A program made the translations under genes and the position numbers. A model generated the notes under the pieces. That model did not search any database. It was not told the origin of the DNA and saw only the letters and a program-made list of their open reading frames with translations. From Methanobacteriota archaeon (GTDB lineage Archaea > Halobacteriota > Methanomicrobia > Methanomicrobiales > Methanocorpusculaceae), in NCBI GenBank assembly GCA_023396065.1, contig JAEWXF010000021.1, positions 46,955 through 110,954 of the forward strand: DNA of 64,000 nt. The letters run 5' to 3'. Of this stretch, positions 8,493-16,845 are shown piece after piece; position 1 is the stretch's first letter, and each line of letters opens with the position of its first letter.

Positions 8493-9832
8493 CGGACACC
8501 TGCAATGAATTGGAGGACAGACAAAAAATTCTAGAATCGATTGCTCAATATTATGTAAAATATTATTCGCAGAAGATTCTGTTTCAGCCGGGTGACAGAA
8601 TTCCCTATGCTGCCCGCGTGTTTGATGAAAAAGAGATGTGCAGTCTTGTTGACAGTGCTCTGGATTTCTGGCTGACAGCAGGGAAATACTGTGATAGATT
8701 TGAAAAAGAACTGGCTGAATTTCTGCATGTACACTATTGTTGTCTCGTGAATTCGGGATCTTCTGCAAATCTGCTGGCCTTTATGGCTTTGACATCACCG
8801 CTTCTCGGCGAGCGGCAGGTGCGTCCGGGTGATGAGATTATTACTCTTGCGGCTGGATTCCCGACGACTGTCACTCCGATCATTCAATATGGCGCGATAC
8901 CGGTATTTGTTGATGTAACACTTCCGGAATATAATATTGATCCCCGTGAAGTTCGTAAAGCCATTTCTGCAGAGACCAAAGGGATTATGGTTGCCCATAC
9001 TTTGGGAAATCCTTTTGACTTGTCTGAAATATCTTCAATATGTCAGGAACACAATCTCTGGCTTATTGAGGATAATTGTGATGCACTTGGCTCAAAATAT
9101 TTCATGAATGGCGAATGGAAATACACAGGAACTATTGGTGATATCGGGACATCCAGTTTTTACCCACCTCATCATATGACGATGGGAGAGGGAGGTGCTG
9201 TCTATACGAATAGTCCTCTTCTGGGGAAAATAGTAAAATCTCTTCGTGATTGGGGGAGGGATTGTATCTGTCCGTCAGGTAGGGATAATTTCTGTGGCCA
9301 TAGGTTTGACAGACAGTATGGTGAGCTTCCGAAAGGTTATGATCACAAATATGTCTATTCACATTTCGGGTACAATCTGAAAGCTACGGAAATGCAGGCA
9401 GCAATCGGATGTGAACAGCTGAAGAAACTTCCCGGGTTTATTGAAAAACGAATTGTAAACTGGAAAAAACTCTATGCCGGGCTTGCAGATTTGGAAGAGT
9501 ATTTTGTTTTACCGGCTGCAACACCACATTCAGTTCCAAGCTGGTTTGGTTTTCTCCTTACGTTGCGGGATGGTGTTGAGCGTGAACCACTTGTCCGGTA
9601 TCTGGAAGCACATGGTATTCAGACACGGATGCTTTTCGCAGGAAATCTGTTACGGCATCCTTGTTTTTCAGATCCAAAAATGAGGGATAGATATCGCGTT
9701 ATCGGAACACTTGGGAACACTGATGTGGTCCTAAACAAAACATTCTGGATAGGGGTATATCCAGGTCTGAGTGATGCGCAGATTAATTACATAATCAGTA
9801 TGATACACGAATATTTCAAAACATATCTGTAA
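8489..9832 (+). CDS. rfbH: CDP-4-keto-6-deoxyglucose-3-dehydrase (E1-type, PMP and [2Fe-2S])
   Basis: A 447-residue DegT/aminotransferase-fold protein. The usual PLP lysine is replaced by histidine in YPPHHMTMGEGG (about residue 228), the hallmark of E1 dehydrases that use PMP to remove the C-3 hydroxyl. Iron-sulfur cysteines are visible as a cysteine in EDNCDALGS and the C-x-C-x7-C pattern in DCICPSGRDNFC. Bacterial E1 needs a reductase (E3) to feed electrons; no such gene is in this window. Known product, with E3: CDP-3,6-dideoxy-4-keto-glucose. It is the third gene of the operon, with a 15-base gap to the next gene. Confidence 0.93.
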   Translation: MTDTCNELEDRQKILESIAQYYVKYYSQKILFQPGDRIPYAARVFDEKEMCSLVDSALDFWLTAGKYCDRFEKELAEFLHVHYCCLVNSGSSANLLAFMALTSPLLGERQVRPGDEIITLAAGFPTTVTPIIQYGAIPVFVDVTLPEYNIDPREVRKAISAETKGIMVAHTLGNPFDLSEISSICQEHNLWLIEDNCDALGSKYFMNGEWKYTGTIGDIGTSSFYPPHHMTMGEGGAVYTNSPLLGKIVKSLRDWGRDCICPSGRDNFCGHRFDRQYGELPKGYDHKYVYSHFGYNLKATEMQAAIGCEQLKKLPGFIEKRIVNWKKLYAGLADLEEYFVLPAATPHSVPSWFGFLLTLRDGVEREPLVRYLEAHGIQTRMLFAGNLLRHPCFSDPKMRDRYRVIGTLGNTDVVLNKTFWIGVYPGLSDAQINYIISMIHEYFKTYL

Positions 9833-9847
9833 ATATAAGGGGTAGCT

Positions 9848-11599
9848 ATGCAAATTGATGAGATGCCAGTCTGTGACTACATCACTGAATTTTTTATCCG
9901 CCATGGGACACACGATGTTTTTGGATATCCGGGTGGAATGATTACTCGTTTAATGGACTCATTTACTCGATATAATCAGAATATAACAGCCCATCTCAAT
10001 TACCATGAGCAGGCCTCTGCATTTTGTGCATGCGGTTATGCACAGATTATGCAAAAACCGGGGATTGCCTATTCCACCAGTGGGCCCGGTGCTACAAACC
10101 TGATAACGGGTATTGCTAATGCGTATTACGACTCAATTCCCTGTATATTCATCACAGGACAAGTAAATACCTATGAGGCACGAGGTCATCTAAACGTACG
10201 TCAAAAGGGGTTTCAAGAATGTGATATTGTCTCAATAGTAAACCCTATCACAAAATATGCTGTTCGTATTGATGATGCAAGGGATATTTGTTATGAGCTG
10301 GAAAAAGCCTATTTCCTGAGTATGGACGAAAGACCCGGTCCTGTTCTTCTTGATGTTCCCTTTAACATTCAACGTGAAATGATCAATCCCAGAGAGTTAA
10401 GGCAGTATGTTCCAACAAATAATTGCTCTGAGGCGGATATAAACTACGATGACATTGTAAATCTCATATACGAGCACATAGGTGCCTCTAAAAGACCCTT
10501 AATTTTGGCTGGAGCGGGTATTCGCTCCTCTGGGATGATAGATCATTTTCGTAGGTTCATTCAACAAGTAAAAATCCCCGTTGTTACCTCAATGCTTGGT
10601 GTAGATTGCCTTCCTGATTCGTCTCCCTATAAATTTGGATTTATTGGAGCGTACGGTCACCGATATGCAAATATTATTCAGGCAAAGTGTGATCTCCTTA
10701 TTAGCTTGGGTTCCCGGTTGGATACACGGCAAACGGGCGTAGATACTGAATCATTTGCTGAAAAAGCTACTTTCATCAGGATTGACATATCCGAAGGTGA
10801 GCTCACGAATAAGATAAAAAAAGATGAAATTGGAATACGAGGGGATCTCCGTCAGATACTTCCACGGTTGGCCACTGATCACAGGTTTTCATTCGAAAAA
10901 AATTCACGATGGATAGATGAGTGTAGTACAATAAAACATACTCTTCTGGGACTTGATAGGCGGGTCCCTAATGATATCGTCTATAATATCAGTACTTATG
11001 TCCCCGAAAATGCCATCATTACGACTGATGTTGGGCAGAATCAGGTTTGGGTTGCTCAGGACTTTCATATACAGGATAGGCAAAGAATATTGTTTTCTGG
11101 AGGTCATGGGGCAATGGGGTATTCTCTACCTGCAGCAATAGGAGCCTATTATGCAGAAAAGGGACCTGTCATTGTATTTACTGGAGATGGGGGACTGCAG
11201 ATGAATATACAGGAACTGCAGTTTATTCAGAGAGAACATTTACCTATTAAAATCATCATTTTGAATAATAGTTCATTGGGTATGATTCGGCATTTTCAGG
11301 AAATGTACTTTAACAAGATATACACACAGACTACCAAAGAGTATGGTTATACGGTACCGAATTTCTGCCAACTGGCAAATGCTTATGGAATTCCCACCCT
11401 GTACATATCCAAAATAGAGGATATAGCTTTCCTCGGTGAGATGTTACGTGGAGATGGTCCTCTGCTTGTGAACGTTGTGTGTGATACACCGACATATGTT
11501 TATCCTAAATTGGGGATGGGGAGACCAATTTATGATCAGGAACCACTTCTTGAACGTGAATGTCTTGACCGTCTGATGCATATTGAGCAGGATTTATGA
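9848..11599 (+). CDS. ThDP-dependent flavoenzyme of the acetolactate-synthase family, possible YerE-type sugar acetyltransferase
   Basis: At 583 residues it has the three-domain ThDP layout. The activating glutamate is in NYHEQASAF (residue 54), followed by STSGPGATNLITGIANAY, and the ThDP motif runs from GDGGLQMN (about 446) to ILNNSSLGMI (about 472). Sequence alone would say acetolactate synthase. The context argues otherwise: it follows rfbFGH, precedes a sugar-type dehydrogenase and lacks a regulatory-subunit gene. In Yersinia, YerE is a ThDP/FAD enzyme that moves a two-carbon unit from pyruvate to C-4 of CDP-3,6-dideoxy-4-keto-glucose. I infer a similar role; a true acetolactate synthase remains possible. 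The codons are more A+T-rich than in rfbFGH. Confidence 0.75.
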   Translation: MQIDEMPVCDYITEFFIRHGTHDVFGYPGGMITRLMDSFTRYNQNITAHLNYHEQASAFCACGYAQIMQKPGIAYSTSGPGATNLITGIANAYYDSIPCIFITGQVNTYEARGHLNVRQKGFQECDIVSIVNPITKYAVRIDDARDICYELEKAYFLSMDERPGPVLLDVPFNIQREMINPRELRQYVPTNNCSEADINYDDIVNLIYEHIGASKRPLILAGAGIRSSGMIDHFRRFIQQVKIPVVTSMLGVDCLPDSSPYKFGFIGAYGHRYANIIQAKCDLLISLGSRLDTRQTGVDTESFAEKATFIRIDISEGELTNKIKKDEIGIRGDLRQILPRLATDHRFSFEKNSRWIDECSTIKHTLLGLDRRVPNDIVYNISTYVPENAIITTDVGQNQVWVAQDFHIQDRQRILFSGGHGAMGYSLPAAIGAYYAEKGPVIVFTGDGGLQMNIQELQFIQREHLPIKIIILNNSSLGMIRHFQEMYFNKIYTQTTKEYGYTVPNFCQLANAYGIPTLYISKIEDIAFLGEMLRGDGPLLVNVVCDTPTYVYPKLGMGRPIYDQEPLLERECLDRLMHIEQDL

Positions 11600-12507
11600 G
11601 AACGATTGCAGTAACTGGAGCCACAGGTTTTATCGGAAATGAGTTGGTAACTTCCTTGCTGGAGGACCCAGAGAACCATGTTGTAGCTATCATTCGTGAT
11701 CCAGCATCTCTTAAACACGTGTCTTGGCAACTGAAAGATAATCTTTCTGTGATCGAATGTTCCTTAGAACATATTGCTCAACTACCACTGATACTAAACG
11801 GCCAAGTAGATACTTTTTATCATCTTGCTTGGGCGGGTATCCGTGCTTCCGATCGTGATGATGTCCATTTACAACAAGCAAATCGTCAGTATTCCATGGA
11901 TGCGATACGTTCTGCTGCTAAACTTGGTGTCACTGTTTTTATAGGTATTGGATCACAGGCTGAGTATGGTCTCTGTAGTGGAAAAATTGACGAAACCTAT
12001 CCCCCGTATCCTGTTTCAGAATATGGAAAAGCCAAGCTGCAGGTGTATGAAGAGGGAAAGGTGTTATCAGAGAAATTGGGGCTGAAATTTATATGGGCCC
12101 GCATATTCAGTACCTATGGTGTCGGAGATAATGAGAGCACATTAATACCCTCGGTATTAAAAAAAATGCTACGAAATGAGCCAATTCTCCTATCAGACTG
12201 CACTCAAACATGGGACTTTGTGCATGTCAAAGATGTTGTGCAGGCGCTGATTCTTCTTCAAAATGCTCCCCTGGGAATCTATAATATTTCAGGGATAAAT
12301 CCCCAGAAACTCATGAAATATATCTATGAGATGGTAGAATACACACATTCATCCAGTTATTTGGATTTTGGAGCTTTCCCACATGCCACCAATGGGTTCG
12401 ATCCAATTTCAAAAAAGTTACAGGAAACAGTTGGGTGGTACCCACGAATTTCGTTTAGAGAGGGTATACTGGAAATTATTAAGGATCTCAGAGAAAATGG
12501 CGCATGA
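11596..12507 (+). CDS. NAD(P)-dependent epimerase/dehydratase, possible YerF-like sugar reductase
   Basis: A 303-residue extended short-chain dehydrogenase. The dinucleotide motif GATGFIG is at residue 8 and the catalytic tyrosine-lysine pair is in YGKAK near residue 142, with WDFVHVKDVVQALIL typical of nucleotide-sugar members. It overlaps the preceding ThDP gene by ATGA. If the operon makes a yersiniose-like sugar, this enzyme would reduce the ketone of the attached two-carbon branch, as YerF does. That role is inferred from position only; epimerase or 4-reductase activity is equally compatible with the motifs. Confidence 0.8.
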   Translation: MRTIAVTGATGFIGNELVTSLLEDPENHVVAIIRDPASLKHVSWQLKDNLSVIECSLEHIAQLPLILNGQVDTFYHLAWAGIRASDRDDVHLQQANRQYSMDAIRSAAKLGVTVFIGIGSQAEYGLCSGKIDETYPPYPVSEYGKAKLQVYEEGKVLSEKLGLKFIWARIFSTYGVGDNESTLIPSVLKKMLRNEPILLSDCTQTWDFVHVKDVVQALILLQNAPLGIYNISGINPQKLMKYIYEMVEYTHSSSYLDFGAFPHATNGFDPISKKLQETVGWYPRISFREGILEIIKDLRENGA

Positions 12508-12609
12508 TTTCAAATGTACTGATAACTTGAGTTTTCTTTCTAGACAATTCTTGGATATCTCACTATTTTTTGCCTATTTACATATAGTATGAGTTTCAAT
12601 CTACTTTAG

Positions 12610-13671
12610 ATGCATGATAAAGTACATGTCGCCATTGTCCGTTGGAACCTTGCAGATGATTACAATCGCCATACTGCTGCAGCGATGGCATCCGTGATGG
12701 AAAACTGTTCTGTACCGGTAGTGTTCCATCTTCTTCATGAAGGGAAAATGTCTTTTCAGGATATGGACGCTGCGGAAGAAAATATGGAAAAATACCGTGA
12801 ACTGACCAATAAATACAATGCCGAGGTCTATTTTCATGATGTCATATTACCCGAGTGGGTAAATGGAGATACAATCCCAGCATTGAAAATATATGGAGCT
12901 CCCACTGGCTTTTACCGATTATTTTTACCAATACTACTCCCAAATCTTGATAAAATTATATCATTAGGATCTGATGTTATTGTAAAAATGGATATGGCGA
13001 AATTATATGACCTTAATCTAGAAAATTATAGTCTGGCGGGATGCTTAGACCAAGGACTCCCCTATGCACTTCAACATGTTAAAAATTTAAAAAGATATTA
13101 TGAGTCAGTAAGTATGCCAATTGACTCATACGTAAATGCCGATGTACTCATATTTAACTTAAAAAAGATACGGTGTGAAAAAACACTTCCTGATAAAGCA
13201 ATAGAATATTTACAGAAGCACCAAGATACCCCCTTTTTAGAACAGGACATTTTCAATTCCATATTTTATGATGAAAAAATAATACTTCCATCCCGATACA
13301 ACACGTTTTCGGGATTAGGTTTCGGCAAAGAATGGGTTGAAACAATTATCTCAAAAGAGAACAATAGTGATACATTTTCAGATTATATCTTACATTTTGC
13401 AAAAAATGTGAAACCATGGAATGAGTATGTGAGTAAATATGACATGGAATACTGGTATTATTTGTCACTCACCCCATGGGGAAAAGACGGAAAGGTATTT
13501 CATCTAATGCCACAGGCCTTAGCCTCAGCAGATGATGTGATACAAGATATTGACAAATATATCTGGAGGTATTCATTGAAAGAAAAAATAAAGAAAATAT
13601 GGCATTTATTCATACCCTTGTATGGAAAAATAGGGGCACGCTACCTACAAGATTTAATGAAATCAAAGTAA
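12610..13671 (+). CDS. Glycosyltransferase family 8-like protein with altered DxD motif
   Basis: The 353-residue protein has the GT8 (LgtC/GspA) plan: VHVAIVRWNLADDYNRHTAAAMASV at the start, the PTGFYRLFLPILLPNLDKII helix, NADVLIFNL, LEQDIFNSIF and LHFAKNVKPW. Members transfer hexoses from a nucleotide sugar using Mn2+ held by a DxD motif. Here the expected LDxD region reads LGSDVIV (about residue 120), so the first metal-binding aspartate is glycine. The C-terminus carries the basic, amphipathic tail usual for membrane-associated members. The gene is A+T-rich and follows the sugar genes after about 100 bases. Confidence 0.82.
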   Translation: MHDKVHVAIVRWNLADDYNRHTAAAMASVMENCSVPVVFHLLHEGKMSFQDMDAAEENMEKYRELTNKYNAEVYFHDVILPEWVNGDTIPALKIYGAPTGFYRLFLPILLPNLDKIISLGSDVIVKMDMAKLYDLNLENYSLAGCLDQGLPYALQHVKNLKRYYESVSMPIDSYVNADVLIFNLKKIRCEKTLPDKAIEYLQKHQDTPFLEQDIFNSIFYDEKIILPSRYNTFSGLGFGKEWVETIISKENNSDTFSDYILHFAKNVKPWNEYVSKYDMEYWYYLSLTPWGKDGKVFHLMPQALASADDVIQDIDKYIWRYSLKEKIKKIWHLFIPLYGKIGARYLQDLMKSK

Positions 13672-13722
13672 ATATGTCGTATCTTAGTGATAGAGACATA
13701 TAATAGGAATACTCTACAGAGA

Positions 13723-14730
13723 TTATAGAAGAGTAGACTCCGTCTTCTTTTTCCTATCCCAAAACCGAATAAGATGATAATATAGTCGTTTTGAAATACG
13801 GAAACAGATAACAGACAGCCGATCCAATAGGGTGTCTGATGTCTGAAGGAATGACAAGCGCGTTATCCCATACTTACGTAATCCATCTAGAAATATCTGA
13901 TAGCTACTCTGACAGGCATAGGAATAGGCAAGCCAACGTAGTTCTTTAATCTGAAAATCTACTGCGATCATTGGATCGGTGGCATCCAGAAGGCAAAACA
14001 CCTCCATTCTATAAGCACGATATTTATCCCACCATGTGTCAGACAATGTATGAGTAATGGATGTGGGATGCTGTATAAATAAATAGAGTTGCTTCGAGCA
14101 ATACCCAACAGACTCTGAATAACTTACTAATTTCCATGTGTACACCCCATCATCACCATGCGAATAATCTGGGAAACAAATAGCATTATCCACTAAAAAG
14201 CGACGTCTAACAAGGTAGGTCCATGGAGCAGAAGGCAAGATACCATGTAATTTCAGCTTCAACGCGGTTGATCTATCATAGACCCGCATCGTAGAACTTG
14301 CTCTTTCGGCAGATCCACGACCAGATACAAGGTTCTCTTCAGAAACAACAAGATAATTACAAGAAACTACCTGCAGCAGAGGATATTTAGTAAATAGGGT
14401 AATCATTGATGATAGATACTCTGGAAGCAACTCATCATCGGCATCAACAAAAATAATAAATTCACCTTTGGCAAATTGAAATCCACGATTTCGTGCGGCA
14501 CCAGAACCTGTATCACGGCCAATGTCAATATGGTGAGGATACTGCTCAGAAAGAGATGTTAACACACAAAGGGTATCGTCTGTTGATTTTTCATCATACG
14601 CAACAATGACTTCAAAATAAGAATATGTTTGAGAATAGATGGATCTTAAACATGTTTCAATATAGTGAGCGGCATTATATGCAGGTATAATAATACTAAC
14701 TAATCCGTTATCTTCAGTATATTCGCCCAT
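13723..14730 (-). CDS. Glycosyltransferase family 2
   Basis: A 335-residue GT-A protein. The start VSIIIPAYNAAHYIETCLRSIYSQ, the AYDEKSTDDT segment, AARNRGF and the metal site FVDADDELLPEYL are classic GT2 features. No transmembrane segment stands out. It is convergent with the GT8 gene and divergent from the next GT2 gene. A role in assembling the same surface glycan is inferred from position; donor and acceptor are unknown. Confidence 0.87.
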   Translation of the reverse strand: MGEYTEDNGLVSIIIPAYNAAHYIETCLRSIYSQTYSYFEVIVAYDEKSTDDTLCVLTSLSEQYPHHIDIGRDTGSGAARNRGFQFAKGEFIIFVDADDELLPEYLSSMITLFTKYPLLQVVSCNYLVVSEENLVSGRGSAERASSTMRVYDRSTALKLKLHGILPSAPWTYLVRRRFLVDNAICFPDYSHGDDGVYTWKLVSYSESVGYCSKQLYLFIQHPTSITHTLSDTWWDKYRAYRMEVFCLLDATDPMIAVDFQIKELRWLAYSYACQSSYQIFLDGLRKYGITRLSFLQTSDTLLDRLSVICFRISKRLYYHLIRFWDRKKKTESTLL

Positions 14731-14849
14731 GGCCTGTTAATAGTATATTGCCGGAAAAGAATATGAACTCTCCTAACCTAAAAATATCCAGCATATAACT
14801 CCCCCCAATTCGAACGTGACAGAACTAAGTTAATAATGCTGTATGAATA

Positions 14850-15833
14850 ATGAAATTAATGAATCGAATGACCGACCCCTCTATATCTGTTATCGTCCCT
14901 CTCTACAACAAAGAAGCGTATATTGCCAAAACATTGGATTCTGTCCTGAACCAGACATATCAAAATTATGAAATTCTGATAATAAACGATGGATCAACGG
15001 ATAAAAGTACGGATATCATAAACACGTACACCGACACAAGAATACACCTCGTCAACCAGGAAAATAAAGGAGTGGCCGCTGCCAGAAACTTGGGAATTGA
15101 AATTGCAAAATCTGAACTTATTGCATTTCTGGATGCGGACGATGAATGGTTACCAGAATATCTGGAGACCATCATCAAACTCAGAAAAGATTACCCTAAT
15201 GCGGGAATCTACGCTACCGCATATTACATAAACAACACACAAACACAAATAAAACAGGTAATTCTATGTTCAGACGTTCCAAAAGATTTTGAAGGTCTCC
15301 TCCCTTCCTATTACCATGCCATTGCTACAGGCCCCCACCCAATTGAAACCTCCGGAATTGTCATCCCCCACAAAATATTGAATGAAGTAGGAGTATTTAA
15401 TGAAACACTTCGAATTAGTGAGGATCTGGATCTCTGGGCGAGAATTGGTTATCATTATCCCATTGCCTATTCATCCAAACCCTGTAGCGTCTACAACATG
15501 GGTACTGCAAACAATCATAAAGTGCAAATCAGAAAAAAAGCGGATATAATCTCTATTCCTAACCCTCAGGGATTGAAAAATCAAAACATGCCGATATACG
15601 AAACTGATGAAAATTTGTCACTCTACATATCGTATCTACATATCCTACAAGCCCAGGCCTATATAAATACCGGGGATCTCCAGAACGCGAAAAAATCATT
15701 GTCCTTATCAAAACACCATGCAGTATTTCTGAAAAAACTCGGGTGTTGGCTGTACATATATATTCCCAAAAAATATTTTCTCATATTACTAAAATTTACG
15801 GGTAAATTTACGAAAATAGGTCAGACTCTCTAA
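14850..15833 (+). CDS. Glycosyltransferase family 2
   Basis: A 327-residue GT2 protein: ISVIVPLYNKEAYIAKTLDSVL near the start, IINDGSTDKS, AARNLGI, the metal-binding FLDADDEW at about residue 94, and SEDLDLWARI further on, a common GT2 acceptor-side motif. The N-terminus could begin at the second methionine (14868), six codons in. The gene is A+T-rich. It is the last recognisable gene of the glycan island before the scrambled zone. Confidence 0.87.
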   Translation: MKLMNRMTDPSISVIVPLYNKEAYIAKTLDSVLNQTYQNYEILIINDGSTDKSTDIINTYTDTRIHLVNQENKGVAAARNLGIEIAKSELIAFLDADDEWLPEYLETIIKLRKDYPNAGIYATAYYINNTQTQIKQVILCSDVPKDFEGLLPSYYHAIATGPHPIETSGIVIPHKILNEVGVFNETLRISEDLDLWARIGYHYPIAYSSKPCSVYNMGTANNHKVQIRKKADIISIPNPQGLKNQNMPIYETDENLSLYISYLHILQAQAYINTGDLQNAKKSLSLSKHHAVFLKKLGCWLYIYIPKKYFLILLKFTGKFTKIGQTL

Positions 15834-15944
15834 AGGGAGAAACCCTTATTCCATAAGAGTTATTCCCTATCAAAATTGAAAATCGTGTTTCCCCTTATCA
15901 TGCATTCAGACAAACTCTCATAGGATCTACGAACAAACACCGGA

Positions 15945-16149
15945 ATGTCAGAATACACCAACATAAAAGAAGATGTTCTCAAAAAACTGGAACAATATTT
16001 ACCCTATATTCAGGAACAGTTCGGGATTGAGACCATTGGAGTATGCGGATCCATAAGCAGAGGTGATGTCACTCCGGAAAGTGACGTTGACCTCTTAATC
16101 TCATTTCAGAAGGGGCATCTCCATTTTGCAAATCTGGGAGATTACCTTG
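15945..16149 (+). pseudogene. Truncated mntA-like nucleotidyltransferase
   Basis: About 68 codons match the start of MntA antitoxins, including the G-S-x10-D-x-D signature GSISRGDVTPESDVDL, and resemble the intact mntA at 4457-4786 (shared QFGIETIG / RFGIETIG). After LGDYLED the sequence switches abruptly to DNA that is duplicated from downstream of the SWIM gene, so the frame running on to 16454 is a chimera. The second catalytic aspartate and the C-terminal third are lost and no hepT partner follows. I read it as an antitoxin gene broken by an insertion. Confidence 0.75.
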
Positions 16150-16647
16150 AGGACCCGCAGAATGGCGACAGATTCACTCATCCGGTATCAAACACTGCCC
16201 CGCCGCAGCTCATCCATCATTGCAGATCTTCGACGGTACATCCCCCGCCACTCATCTGCCAGCACCCTCGCCCGCTCCCTGCCGCCGGGATATGCAGCCA
16301 TAGAATGAAGCAGACGAACAAGGTCCCGATAATGTTCCCGATCTCCGGTCACAGATGCCATGTCCCGTGCTGTCCGTTCATACCACCCCAACAGCTCCGA
16401 AGGATAACGCGGCATGAGAACTGCCTCATATTTCCTGATCTCATCCACACATGACGAACCCATCAGACTCGCAAGCAGTCGTTCATACAACCTCTCTTCC
16501 AACAGCAAACCACGCAGAACAGACTGATTGCGGACATCCGAAAAATATCCTCACGTTCTGCTTCCCACCTATCCGGAATGAAACAACCACACCGCATTAT
16601 CTGATAACGTGAGATAACACTAATTAAAACTATGCTTACCCTATGAA
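16150..16647. repeat. Deleted second copy of the SWIM-gene region
   Basis: Bases 16150-16577 match 18427-18855 almost base for base, with one missing A. Bases 16569-16647 match 20206-20284 with more differences. The two source pieces are about 1.36 kb apart and join here exactly at CTATCCGGA, which is present at both source positions (18847-18855 and 20206-20214). This segment is therefore a copy of the whole 18427-20284 unit that later lost its middle through a 9-base direct repeat. The SWIM 5' flank and 3' end were both carried. Confidence 0.85.
16188..16577 (-). pseudogene. C-terminal remnant of the SWIM-gene copy
   Basis: On the minus strand the frame from 16508 to 16188 encodes about 106 residues nearly identical to the C-terminus of the SWIM-domain gene at 18465-20149 (YERLLASLMGSSC, ELRRGSV at the end). 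A one-base loss near 16540 and the internal deletion remove everything upstream, including the zinc-binding domain. No start codon context is visible. It is not expected to give a working protein. Confidence 0.8.
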
Positions 16648-16845
16648 ACGGGATAAAGCGCTCACGTGACGTGTTTCCCGCTCACCCGAGAAAAAACCCG
16701 GGGTGTCGGGAGGTTTTCATGTAGAGCTGACTCAACATGAATGATGAAAAATAAGAGTTGGAAAAATCTCCAGTATCCCGCAGCAGAGTTTCCCCGGCAT
16801 TCCACTCGCGCGCGTTGCATTGTCTGCATCAGAACGCCCCCTCTC
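16648..16845. other. Gap between duplicated segment and ATPase gene, no gene seen
   Basis: About 200 bases with no supported reading frame. It does not resemble the missing part of mntA, so the original 3' end of that gene was lost rather than displaced here. Confidence 0.4.

Noticed and set aside
9848..11599. Plain annotation as acetolactate synthase (ilvB)
   Set aside because: Motifs allow it, but operon position after rfbFGH, absence of ilvN and the downstream dehydrogenase make a sugar-branching role at least as likely, so the symbol was withheld.
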